From assembly GCA_029227175.1 (NCBI GenBank), contig JAQXZK010000077.1, positions 1-36,195 of the forward strand: a DNA stretch of 36,195 nucleotides, in the 5' to 3' direction. The translations under genes and the position numbers were made by a program. Source of the stretch: Bacteroidales bacterium. Lineage in GTDB: Bacteria; Bacteroidota; Bacteroidia; Bacteroidales; Bacteroidaceae. This document shows positions 1-7,631 of the stretch, one piece after another; position 1 is the stretch's first letter, and each line of letters starts with the position of its first letter. The notes beneath the pieces are model-generated. The model did no database searches, had not been told where the DNA came from, and was given only the letters and a program-made list of their open reading frames with translations.

Positions 1-44
1 CGCCGATGGTACTGCGTAACAGTGGGAGAGTAGGTAGCCGCCGT
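1..44 (+). rRNA. rrf: 5S ribosomal RNA, 3' end only
   Basis: The first 44 bases read like the last third of a Bacteroidales 5S rRNA: the GATGGTACTGC loop E/helix IV segment, then GTGGGAGAGTAGG and the closing GCCGCC. The rest of the molecule, and presumably 16S and 23S, lies to the left of the window. It is followed at once by a strong terminator, as expected for the last gene of an rRNA operon. The exact 3' end (43 or 44) is a guess. Confidence 0.88.
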
Positions 45-60
45 TTTTCAAGAAGAGTCA

Positions 61-106
61 GGGGACAGGAAGGACCGAAAGGTTGTTCTTGTCCCCTCTT
101 TCTTTG
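61..106 (+). terminator. Rho-independent terminator of the rRNA operon
   Basis: A 16-bp stem (61-76 with 81-96, GGGGACA at the base, a few G-T or mismatched pairs) closes a GAAA tetraloop and is followed by a T-rich run (97-105). It sits 17 bases after the 5S rRNA. Its T-run overlaps the -33 box of the next promoter. Confidence 0.85.
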
Positions 107-134
107 ATTTAAACGAGAATTATAAATATATTTG
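103..134 (+). promoter_or_regulatory. Bacteroidetes-type promoter for the aminotransferase unit
   Basis: TTTG at 103-106 and TATATTTG at 127-134 are separated by 20 bases, matching the Bacteroidetes sigma-ABfr consensus (TTTG, then TAnnTTTG). Transcription would start near 141, about 19 bases before the ATG at 160. The -33 box lies inside the T-run of the rRNA terminator. Confidence 0.65.
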
Positions 135-159
135 TGCCGATTATTATATTAAATACACT

Positions 160-1356
160 ATGCAAATTTCACAACGTGCACAAAACATGCCTTCTTCTCC
201 TATCAGGAAGCTTGCTCGTTATGCTGACGAAGCAAAGAGAAATGGATTGCATGTCTATCATTTGAATATTGGTCAGCCTGATATCAAGACACCGAGATGC
301 GCTTTTGATGCATTGCAGGACTTGGACAGAGATATCTTGGAATATAGTCCTTCTGAGGGTTATAAATCGTTGCGCACAAAGTTAGTTTCGTATTATGCGG
401 AGTATGGTATTGACTTGTCTCCTGATGAGATTATCATTACCTGCGGTGGTTCGGAGGCAGTGCAGTTCGCTTATATGGCATGTCTGAACCCGGGTGATGA
501 GATTATAGTTACAGATCCTTCTTATGCCAATTATATGGCTTTTGCCATTAGCGCAGGCGCTATCGTGAAAAGTGTAAAGACGAGCATAGAGGACGGATTC
601 CGTTTACCTCCTGTATCAAAGTTTGAGGAACAGATTACAGATAAGACAAAGGCTATTTTGATTTGTAATCCTAATAATCCTACGGGATATCTTTATACGC
701 GTAAGGAGATGCAGCAGATAAGAGATTTGGTGAAGAAACACAATTTGTATCTCTTTTCCGACGAGGTTTATCGTGAGTTTATTTACACGAAACAACCTTA
801 CATTTCTGCATGCCATTTAGAGGGTATTGAAGAGAATGTCGTTTTGATTGATTCTGTCTCAAAGCGTTATAGTGAATGTGGAATCAGAATAGGTGCATTA
901 ATCACAAAGAACAAGGAGGTACGGAAGGCTGTGATGAAATTCTGTCAGGCTCGTTTGAGTCCTCCTCTTATCGGGCAGTTGATAGCGGAGGCGTCGCTCA
1001 GTACCCCGCAAGAGTACATGGACGAGGTCTATGAGGAATACCTTTCCCGTCGTAATTTTCTTGTTGATGGTTTGAACAAGATAGACGGAGTATATTCTCC
1101 GACACCAATGGGAGCATTTTATACGATGGTTAAATTGCCGGTTGATGATGCAGAGAAATTTTGCCAGTGGTGTCTGACGGACTTTTCTTATGAAGGTCAA
1201 ACTTTGATGATGGCTCCTGGGTCTGGTTTTTATACTGATCCCGCCGAAGGTCGAAATGAAGTACGTATGGCGTACGTCTTGAACAAGGAAGATCTTGGCA
1301 AGGCATTGTTTGTGCTTCAAAAGGCGCTCGAAGAGTATAATAAGCAAAATGGGTAA
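160..1356 (+). CDS. PLP-dependent class I/II aminotransferase (AspC-like)
   Basis: A 398-residue cytoplasmic enzyme of fold-type I PLP aminotransferases, which move an amino group between an amino acid and a 2-oxoacid. Visible landmarks: GGSEA near 96-100 (phosphate-binding turn), NPNNPTG at 170-176, DEVY at 201-204 (the Asp that contacts the pyridine ring), the Schiff-base lysine K235 in DSVSKRYS, and R243 in GIRIG for the substrate carboxylate. The length is typical of the aspartate aminotransferase-like subgroup. The substrate cannot be read from the sequence; aspartate, aromatic or alanine/valine donors are all possible. It is the first gene of a four-gene unit, and its stop codon TAA shares an A with the ATG of the next gene. 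The start is supported by the promoter 26 bases upstream. Confidence 0.9.
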   Translation: MQISQRAQNMPSSPIRKLARYADEAKRNGLHVYHLNIGQPDIKTPRCAFDALQDLDRDILEYSPSEGYKSLRTKLVSYYAEYGIDLSPDEIIITCGGSEAVQFAYMACLNPGDEIIVTDPSYANYMAFAISAGAIVKSVKTSIEDGFRLPPVSKFEEQITDKTKAILICNPNNPTGYLYTRKEMQQIRDLVKKHNLYLFSDEVYREFIYTKQPYISACHLEGIEENVVLIDSVSKRYSECGIRIGALITKNKEVRKAVMKFCQARLSPPLIGQLIAEASLSTPQEYMDEVYEEYLSRRNFLVDGLNKIDGVYSPTPMGAFYTMVKLPVDDAEKFCQWCLTDFSYEGQTLMMAPGSGFYTDPAEGRNEVRMAYVLNKEDLGKALFVLQKALEEYNKQNG

Positions 1357-2096
1357 TGGAGATGAATAATATACCTACTGTAACAAAGAATTTGTTGATT
1401 ATTAATGTGCTTGCTTATTTGGCGAGTGCTGTCGCCTTGCGTTATGGTATAGCGCTTGACCAATTTCTTGGTCTTCACTTTTTTATGAGTCCAAATTTCC
1501 ATTTCTTCCAGTTGGTAACCTATATGTTTATGCATGCAAATGTCAGTCACATTTTCTTTAACATGTTTGCATTGTGGATGTTTGGGTGTGCCTTGGAACG
1601 AGCTTGGGGGGCAAGAAACTTCTTGATTTATTATATGGTTTGTGGTATCGGTGCAGGAATGTTGCAGGAAATAGCAACAGGAGTGGAGTATTATTTCGTT
1701 GCTGCTTCCTTATCTCAGGAAGGAATTAACGAGGTAATGCTTAACGGCGCGGATGTCTTGAATCAGATGATGAACTATACAAATTCAGGGTTGGCAAACT
1801 TAAATCTTATCTTAAATTCTTCCACGGTCGGTGCTTCCGGAGCGGTTTATGGTATATTGCTTGGCTATGGGGTTATGTATCCCAATCAGTTAATGTATAT
1901 ATTCCCGTTCCCATTCCCCATAAAGACTAAATATATGGTTGTCGGATATGCGGCTATTGAGTTGGTATTAGCATTAGCAAATAGTCAGTCCGACCATGTA
2001 GCTCATGTGGCTCATTTGGGAGGAATGCTTTTCGGACTGTTGCTTATAATGTATTGGAAGCGAAAAATGCGTAAAAATGGATACTATTATTACTGA
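1356..2096 (+). CDS. Rhomboid family intramembrane serine protease (first of two)
   Basis: A 246-residue polytopic membrane protein. Rhomboids cut transmembrane substrates inside the bilayer with a Ser-His dyad. The GASG motif gives S161 as nucleophile, and H220 in AHVAHLGG is the partner histidine. H65 and N69 in HIFFNMF match the oxyanion-stabilising HxxxN of TM2. Between TM2/TM3 and the catalytic serine there is an extra segment of about 50 residues (roughly 105-156) that is not hydrophobic enough to be a standard helix. The C-terminus ends in a basic stretch and four tyrosines. Start: ATG at 1356 overlaps the upstream TAA; an in-frame ATG at 1362 is an alternative. The 3' end overlaps the second rhomboid gene by 20 bases, so the two are translationally linked. 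The physiological substrate is unknown. Confidence 0.9.
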   Translation: MEMNNIPTVTKNLLIINVLAYLASAVALRYGIALDQFLGLHFFMSPNFHFFQLVTYMFMHANVSHIFFNMFALWMFGCALERAWGARNFLIYYMVCGIGAGMLQEIATGVEYYFVAASLSQEGINEVMLNGADVLNQMMNYTNSGLANLNLILNSSTVGASGAVYGILLGYGVMYPNQLMYIFPFPFPIKTKYMVVGYAAIELVLALANSQSDHVAHVAHLGGMLFGLLLIMYWKRKMRKNGYYYY

Positions 2097-2964
2097 AATA
2101 AAGGCATCTTTTCGTCGTGGAGATGTTGTTACAAAATTTATCTATGCAAATGTCTTTATTTACTTACTGATTACAGTTGTTCTGGTAATCAATAGATTGT
2201 TTGTGCGGAATGCGGTGTCGCTCGTGGAGATATTTGCTCTCCCGGCTTCTGTCAGCCGAATCCTGCATCAGCCTTGGTCTTTGTTTACTTATATGTGGAT
2301 GCATGTAGAGATTTTCCACCTGTTCTTTAATGCGTTGTGGCTGTATTGTTTTGGTAAGTTGTTCCTTCGGTTTTTCTCGGCAAAGCATTTTGTTGGCACA
2401 TATGTGTTTTCTGGTTTGATGGGTGGACTTTTCTATGTGGTATCGTATAATTTATTCCCATATTTCTCCGGAGTACTTGATTATTCTACGATGGTTGGTG
2501 CTTCTGCTGCCGTGTTGGGTCTTGTCGCTGCGGTCGCTTATCGTGAACCAAACTATCGGATTAGGCTTATGTTTTTTGGCAATGTCCAGCTAAAATGGTT
2601 GGCTTTGTGTTTTTTGATTCTTGACATGTGTCTTGTCACCTCGGAAAACGGCGGAGGTCATCTGTCTCATCTGGGAGGTGCCTTAGGCGGTTTCCTTTTT
2701 GCATTGTTCCTCAACCGTGGAGTTGATATTACCCGTTGGATAGTTTGGATTGTAGATAAAATATCCAGTCTGTTCGAGCGGAAGCCTCGTCAGCCAAAGA
2801 TGAAGGTGAATTATGGCTCACGTGCCGCGGACTATGAATTTAATGCGCGCAGAAAAGAACGGGATGAAGAGATAGACCGGATTCTTGATAAAATAAAATT
2901 GTCAGGTTACGAGAGTTTGACGGCTGCGGAGAAGAAGACTCTTTTTGATGTGAGCCGCCGTTAA
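2077..2964 (+). CDS. Rhomboid family intramembrane serine protease (second), with C-terminal cytosolic domain
   Basis: A 295-residue protein, also rhomboid fold. HLFFN (81-85) gives the TM2 His/Asn, S143 lies in GASAAVLG, and H198 lies in HLSHLGGALGG. The residue after the serine is Ala instead of the usual Gly of GxSG; the rest of the active site looks intact. After the last helix (about residue 212) come an amphipathic stretch and a charged tail ending in a small helical region (about 258-295: RRKERDEEIDRILDKIK, then a leucine- and lysine-rich end). Bacteroidetes rhomboids often carry such a tail (DUF6576-like, from memory of the family). The start codon lies 20 bases inside the first rhomboid gene. 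The pair probably arose by duplication and has diverged strongly. Confidence 0.88.
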   Translation: MDTIITEIKASFRRGDVVTKFIYANVFIYLLITVVLVINRLFVRNAVSLVEIFALPASVSRILHQPWSLFTYMWMHVEIFHLFFNALWLYCFGKLFLRFFSAKHFVGTYVFSGLMGGLFYVVSYNLFPYFSGVLDYSTMVGASAAVLGLVAAVAYREPNYRIRLMFFGNVQLKWLALCFLILDMCLVTSENGGGHLSHLGGALGGFLFALFLNRGVDITRWIVWIVDKISSLFERKPRQPKMKVNYGSRAADYEFNARRKERDEEIDRILDKIKLSGYESLTAAEKKTLFDVSRR

Positions 2965-2993
2965 ACGATGGAGAATCTAAATGTTCGGGTGTA

Positions 2994-4112
2994 ATGGCGT
3001 ATATGAGACTTTGGAGAAAGTTTAGGCTATTTACGTTGGCAGGGATTCTTTGGACGAATGTGTTGGTCATTCTTTTAATGGCTTTTTCAGCACTTGTACA
3101 GTATGTTTCTCCATCTCATTTCCCTAGGCTCTCTGTTTTCATTTATGCGTTTCCGATTCTTTTAGCTTTAAACACCCTCTTCCTTGCTTTCTGGCTGATT
3201 CTTCGTAAGTTTCTGGCTGCTCTTTTCCCTATAGTGGGAATGGTCTTGTGTTTTAATAGTGTCCGGACATTTGTGCCTATAAATATTCCGGTTTCTCCTC
3301 CTTCGAATACTCCTTCTATAAGTATTCTTTCGTATAACGTGAAGAATTTCAACTCATGTATCAAGCAGGGAGGAGAAAGTCTTATTTTGCAGTATCTGCG
3401 AGATAGTGGTGCCGATATTATCTGCTTGCAGGAGTATGCCTTTTCCGGTAATAAACGTAAGGTAACAAGCAAGGATATTGATAAATATCTGGCTGACTGG
3501 CCTTATCGAAGTGTTGCTCCTATGAATAAGAGTAGCAGGGTGAAACTGGCCTGTTTTTCCAAGTTTCCTATATTGTCAGTTCAAAGCATTGATTATGCCA
3601 GTGAGTCAAACGGCTCAGTAGCATACGAGATTCTATGTGGGGAAGATACTCTTCTGGTTGTAAATAACCATTTAGAATCAAACAAGTTGTGCACGCATGA
3701 AAAGGAGAAATTCGAGGGAATTATCCAACGGAAGGTGGAGCGTCGGCAGGTGCTTGAAAACATCATGTACTTGGCACGTCGTGTTGCCCACTCCAATTCG
3801 CTTCGTGCTCCCCAGGCAGATTCTGTTTCTTCTTTTGTACAGCGTTCTCGTCATTCATATAAAATTGTCTGTGGTGATTTTAATGATATTCCGGTTTCTT
3901 ATACGCATCATGCCATGTGTAGAGGGCTGAAGGATGCTTTCCGCGAATCGGGTATAGGCTTTGGTGTATCTTTTCATGAAAGTGGCTTCTTTTTCCACAT
4001 TGACAACATTCTGGTGAGTAAGTCGTTCCGTTCGTATAATTGTCGCATTGAGCGCACAATCAAGGACTCTGATCACTATCCAATACGCTGTCAGTTAGTC
4101 AAAAAACCGTAA
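2994..4112 (+). CDS. Membrane-anchored endonuclease/exonuclease/phosphatase family protein
   Basis: A 372-residue protein. Three hydrophobic segments (about 12-35, 46-70 and 74-90) precede a DNase I-like EEP domain (about 108-370). The metal and catalytic residues of the fold are all visible: N115 in SYNVKNF, E147 in CLQEYAF, N225/H226 in NNHLES, D295/N297 in CGDFND, D337 in HIDNIL and D360/H361 in SDHYPI. EEP domains hydrolyse phosphodiesters or phosphomonoesters (DNA, inositol phosphates, sphingolipids), and the target here cannot be told. The membrane anchor suggests the domain acts at the membrane surface. It lies 29 bases after the rhomboid pair in the same direction and is likely the last gene of that unit. 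An ATG at 3003 is an alternative start. Confidence 0.86.
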   Translation: MAYMRLWRKFRLFTLAGILWTNVLVILLMAFSALVQYVSPSHFPRLSVFIYAFPILLALNTLFLAFWLILRKFLAALFPIVGMVLCFNSVRTFVPINIPVSPPSNTPSISILSYNVKNFNSCIKQGGESLILQYLRDSGADIICLQEYAFSGNKRKVTSKDIDKYLADWPYRSVAPMNKSSRVKLACFSKFPILSVQSIDYASESNGSVAYEILCGEDTLLVVNNHLESNKLCTHEKEKFEGIIQRKVERRQVLENIMYLARRVAHSNSLRAPQADSVSSFVQRSRHSYKIVCGDFNDIPVSYTHHAMCRGLKDAFRESGIGFGVSFHESGFFFHIDNILVSKSFRSYNCRIERTIKDSDHYPIRCQLVKKP

Positions 4113-4158
4113 AACAGCGTTTAAAGGTGCTCCCCAAACGTATTTGTATGAAAAAAAA

Positions 4159-4193
4159 AGCCTTTCATGTCTGTAGAAAGTGAAAAAAAGGCT
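4159..4193. repeat. Inverted repeat overlapping the secDF promoter
   Basis: AGCCTTT at 4159-4165 is repeated in inverted form as AAAGGCT at 4187-4193, with an inner CTTTC/GAAAG pair. The right arm touches the TA of the -7 box (4193-4200), and the left arm is preceded by nine A residues (4151-4159). Read on the minus strand it looks like a hairpin followed by a T-run. It could be an operator, or a terminator for antisense transcription; nothing in the sequence decides between these. Confidence 0.45.
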
Positions 4194-4200
4194 ACATTTG
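4193..4200 (+). promoter_or_regulatory. Probable -7 box of the secDF promoter
   Basis: TACATTTG fits TAnnTTTG exactly and lies 57 bases before the secDF start. No clear TTTG is found 19-21 bases upstream. The leader from about 4207 to 4256 is A-rich and lacks a Shine-Dalgarno sequence. Confidence 0.5.
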
Positions 4201-4256
4201 CATGCTTTAAACCAAAGAAAATCATAAAATAATAATAATAAAAACAAAAACGTAAC

Positions 4257-7247
4257 ATGCAAAACAAAGGACTTGTAAAAATCTTTGCGTTATTACTGAC
4301 ATTGGTATGTCTGTTTTATCTGTCCTTCTCTCTTGTTACACGCCACTACAATAAAAAGGCGTTGGAAATAGCACAGGGAGACGAAAAAGTTGCACAGGAC
4401 TATCTCGATTCGTTGTCAAGCGAGAAGGTTTATTTCGGCAACTGGACATTAAAGGATTGCCGTGAAATGGAAATCAGCCTCGGTTTGGACTTGAAGGGTG
4501 GCATGAATGTCATTCTTGAGGTTTCTGTGCCGGACGTTATCAAGGTTTTGGCTGATAACAAGACTGATGAGAAATTCAATCAGGCATTATCAACAGCTGC
4601 TAAGCAAGCTACAACCAGTCAGAAAGACGTTATCACATTATTTGTTGAGGAATATCATCGTTTGGCTCCGGAGGGTAGTCTGGCAGAACTCTTTGCTACC
4701 CAGCAGTTGAAGGATAAGGTGAATCAGAAGTCTACAGACGACCAGGTAGAAAAGGTGCTTCGTGAGGAAGTTAAGGCGGCTGTCGATAACTCATATAATG
4801 TACTTCGTACTCGTATTGACCGTTTTGGTGTTGTTCAGCCAAACATCCAGAGCCTTGAGGACAAGATGGGCCGTATTATGGTTGAACTTCCAGGTATTAA
4901 GGAACCGGAACGTGTTCGTAAGTTGTTGCAGGGTTCTGCAAACTTGGAATTCTGGGAGACATACTCAGCCAAGGAACTCGCTTCGTATTTCTCTTCAGCA
5001 GACCGCAAGCTCCATGTGATTTTCAGTCAGGAGGAAGCTGAATCTGCTCCGGCAGCAGAGACAGTTGCTGAGAACGTAGAAGATTCAGTAAGCACAGCGA
5101 AAAGCATGGCGGCTCTTCTTAAGGGCGAGAATGCAGAACAGCAGGTTGATATGGCTCAGCTCAAAAAAGACCATCCATTGCTTGCTCTCCTTTCTGTAAC
5201 GTCTACTGACGGACCTGTTGTTGGTTATGCAAATTATAAAGATACAGCAGAGATTAACCGTCTTCTTGCCATGCCTGAGGTTGTTGCAGAACTTCCCAAG
5301 GATTTGCGTCTGAAGTGGTCTGTTTCTCCATTTGAATATGATCCGAAGGGTCAGACTATCGAGCTTTATGCTATCCGTTCTACTGAACGTACAGGAAAGG
5401 CTCCGCTGGAAGGCGATGTCGTTGTTGATGCAAAGGACACATACGACCATTATGGCAAGCCAGCGGTAAGTATGTCAATGAATACTGATGGTGCTCGTCG
5501 TTGGGCTCAGCTCACCAAGCAGAATATTAATAAGTGTGTAGCTATTGTGCTGGATGGCTATGTGTACTCTGCTCCACGAGTTAATCAGGAGATTACAGGC
5601 GGTAACTCTGAAATTACCGGTCACTTCACTCCTGAGCAGGCTAAGGACTTGGCCAATGTATTGAAGTCAGGTAAGATGCCGGCTCCTGCGCATATCGTAC
5701 AGGAAGATATCGTTGGTCCTTCTTTGGGTCAGGCTTCTATCAATGCCGGTATTATGTCATTCATTGTTGCACTTGTCATCTTGATGGTGTATATGTGCAT
5801 CATGTATGGCTTGATTCCGGGTATGGTAGCCAACTCTGCCTTGATTCTCAACCTTTTCTTTACATTAGGTATCCTTACCTCATTCCAGGCTGCGTTGACC
5901 ATGAGTGGTATCGCCGGTATCGTGCTCACATTGGGTATGGCAGTCGATGCCAACGTGCTTATCTATGAACGTACGAAGGAAGAGCTTCGTGCTGGCAAGA
6001 CATTGAAGTCTGCACTTCACGATGGTTATTCCAATGCTTTCAGTGCAATTTTCGACTCTAACTTGACATCAATCATTACCGGTATCATCCTGTTCAACTT
6101 CGGTACAGGTCCTATCCGTGGTTTTGCCACCACTTTGATTATCGGTATTCTGATTTCCTTCTTCACAGCCGTATTCATGACACGTATTGTATATGAATAC
6201 TTCTTGGGCAAGGATAAGTTGTTGAACCTCACATTCTCAACACCAGTTTCCAAGAACTTGATGCAGAACACCCACTTTGACTTCATGGGTAGAATCAAGA
6301 CTTGGTTGTCTGTGGCTGCAGTTGTGCTGGTTGTATGTGCCGGTTTCTTGTTGACTCGCGGTTTGAGTAAGAGCATCGACTTTACAGGTGGTCGTAACTT
6401 CAAGATTGAGTTTGAGCAGGCTATCCAGCCTGAGCAGGTTCGCGAGATGATTGCCGGTAAGTTTGGCGAAGCTAATGTCAGCGTTATCGCTTTGGGTACA
6501 GACGGCAAGAACGTGCGTGTAAGTACCAACTACCGCATCAATGAAGATGGTAGCAATGTGGATTCAGAGATTGAGGCAACACTTTACGAGGCTCTGAAAC
6601 CTGTTCTTTCTGCCGGTGTAACCTTAGAACAGTTCATTGACCGTGACAATCGCGCAGGCGGTTCTATCGTAAGTTCTCAAAAGGTAGGTCCTACGATTGC
6701 TGATGACATCACGAGATCTGCTATTACTTCTGTCATTCTGGCTCTCTTCGCTATTGGTCTCTACATCTTGGCACGTTTCCGCAATATCAGTTACTCATTA
6801 GGTGCAACGGCAGCGCTTGTACTCGACGTGGTAATCATCCTCGGAGCGTACTCAATCTGTTGGGGGTGGATGCCATTCTCTTTGGAGATTGACCAGACCT
6901 TCATCGGTGCAATCTTGACTGCGATCGGTTACTCTATCAACGATAAGGTGGTTATCTTTGACCGTGTACGCGAGTATTTCAACCTTTATCCGAAGCGTGG
7001 TAAGAAGCAATTGTTCAACGAGTCTCTCAACTCAACATTGGCTCGTACAATCAACACTTCTGTTTCTACATTGATTGTGCTTCTGTGTATCTTCATCCTG
7101 GGTGGTGACAGTATCCGCAGCTTTGCATTTGCAATGATTTTGGGTGTTGTATTCGGTACTACATCTTCACTCTTCATCGCATCTCCGATTGCTTATCTCT
7201 TCATGAAGAAGAACAAGGCGGACTTGGCTGAAGAAACAAAGAAATAA
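4257..7247 (+). CDS. secDF: Protein translocase subunit SecDF (fused SecD and SecF)
   Basis: A 996-residue inner-membrane protein of the RND superfamily that helps SecYEG pull exported proteins across the membrane using the proton gradient. An N-terminal TM (about 7-25) is followed by the SecD motif LGLDLKGG (75-82) and a large periplasmic P1-type region. SecD TM2-6 begins at GPSLGQ near residue 487, with the GMAVDANVLIYER motif near 562-574. The SecF half starts near 675, with IDFTGGRNF near 707-715 and its own GPTIADD/TM bundle from about 811; AIGYSINDKVVIFDRVRE near 890-905 is the SecF counterpart of the GMAVDAN motif. SecD and SecF are fused, as is usual in Bacteroidetes. Compared with short SecD proteins there is a low-complexity acidic/Ala-Glu insert near 260-275. 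It is a single-gene unit with its own promoter and terminator. Confidence 0.97.
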   Translation: MQNKGLVKIFALLLTLVCLFYLSFSLVTRHYNKKALEIAQGDEKVAQDYLDSLSSEKVYFGNWTLKDCREMEISLGLDLKGGMNVILEVSVPDVIKVLADNKTDEKFNQALSTAAKQATTSQKDVITLFVEEYHRLAPEGSLAELFATQQLKDKVNQKSTDDQVEKVLREEVKAAVDNSYNVLRTRIDRFGVVQPNIQSLEDKMGRIMVELPGIKEPERVRKLLQGSANLEFWETYSAKELASYFSSADRKLHVIFSQEEAESAPAAETVAENVEDSVSTAKSMAALLKGENAEQQVDMAQLKKDHPLLALLSVTSTDGPVVGYANYKDTAEINRLLAMPEVVAELPKDLRLKWSVSPFEYDPKGQTIELYAIRSTERTGKAPLEGDVVVDAKDTYDHYGKPAVSMSMNTDGARRWAQLTKQNINKCVAIVLDGYVYSAPRVNQEITGGNSEITGHFTPEQAKDLANVLKSGKMPAPAHIVQEDIVGPSLGQASINAGIMSFIVALVILMVYMCIMYGLIPGMVANSALILNLFFTLGILTSFQAALTMSGIAGIVLTLGMAVDANVLIYERTKEELRAGKTLKSALHDGYSNAFSAIFDSNLTSIITGIILFNFGTGPIRGFATTLIIGILISFFTAVFMTRIVYEYFLGKDKLLNLTFSTPVSKNLMQNTHFDFMGRIKTWLSVAAVVLVVCAGFLLTRGLSKSIDFTGGRNFKIEFEQAIQPEQVREMIAGKFGEANVSVIALGTDGKNVRVSTNYRINEDGSNVDSEIEATLYEALKPVLSAGVTLEQFIDRDNRAGGSIVSSQKVGPTIADDITRSAITSVILALFAIGLYILARFRNISYSLGATAALVLDVVIILGAYSICWGWMPFSLEIDQTFIGAILTAIGYSINDKVVIFDRVREYFNLYPKRGKKQLFNESLNSTLARTINTSVSTLIVLLCIFILGGDSIRSFAFAMILGVVFGTTSSLFIASPIAYLFMKKNKADLAEETKK

Positions 7248-7273
7248 AAGTACACGTTATTATAGACTTGGTG

Positions 7274-7309
7274 AAAGGGGCTGTGTCATGAAAGACGCAG
7301 CCCCTTTTT
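7274..7309 (+). terminator. Rho-independent terminator of secDF
   Basis: AAAGGGGCTGTGTC (7274-7287) pairs with GACGCAGCCCCTTT (7294-7307) across an ATGAAA loop, with one G-T pair, and runs into TTTTT. It starts 27 bases after the secDF stop. Confidence 0.92.
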
Positions 7310-7355
7310 GTGCTTGTTCCACAAGTCCTTCGCCGAACCGGGGGTAAAGCTTTTC

Positions 7356-7396
7356 TTTCGAACGCTGTTCGAACAGCCTTCGAATGTCGTTCAAAC
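7356..7396. repeat. Array of four 8-bp palindromes at 11-bp spacing (array A)
   Basis: Four octamers of the form NTTNNAAN, each separated by 3 bases: TTTCGAAC (7356-7363), GTTCGAAC (7367-7374), CTTCGAAT (7378-7385), GTTCAAAC (7389-7396). Spacers are GCT, AGC and GTC. Two degenerate units may follow. The period equals one turn of DNA, so all units would face the same side of the helix. Array B at 17737-17821 has the same design. Confidence 0.8.
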
Positions 7397-7543
7397 GCAA
7401 ATCGGATTGAAATACTATTGACTGATTGGGTCTGAATCAGGTAGGTTGTTCTGCTTGTTGGATTGAGGTGACGCGCGAGATAGCTAAATAGGCGAAAGAC
7501 GGAGTGCGTCTGTGAGCAGAACTCATGCATTTGCAAGGTATAT

Positions 7544-7568
7544 CCCAAATCTGATGGCCCGATTTGGG
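7544..7568. repeat. 8-bp inverted repeat upstream of the beta-helix gene
   Basis: CCCAAATC (7544-7551) and GATTTGGG (7561-7568) are perfect inverted copies around a 9-base centre. The right arm contains the TTTG taken as the -33 box, so the repeat could be an operator or part of a leader/hairpin element. Confidence 0.55.
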
Positions 7569-7595
7569 TGAATCGCAATTTTATGATTACCTTCG
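7563..7595 (+). promoter_or_regulatory. Probable promoter of the beta-helix gene
   Basis: TTTG at 7563-7566, then 21 bases, then TACCTTCG at 7588-7595 (one mismatch to TAnnTTTG). Transcription would start about 7602, 30 bases before the ATG at 7632. Confidence 0.45.
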
Positions 7596-7631
7596 CGCCA
7601 TAATACTAATCCTAAAAACACCGTGTTTAAG

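Larger units (their letters stand above)
7310..7631. other. Non-coding gap between secDF and the beta-helix gene
   Basis: No convincing gene is seen here. It holds the 11-bp-phased palindrome array (7356-7396), weaker echoes after it (ATTG at 7406 and 7417), a 6-bp inverted repeat CTGATT/AATCAG (7422-7440), an 8-bp inverted repeat (7544-7568) and the probable promoter of the next gene (7563-7595). Confidence 0.7.
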
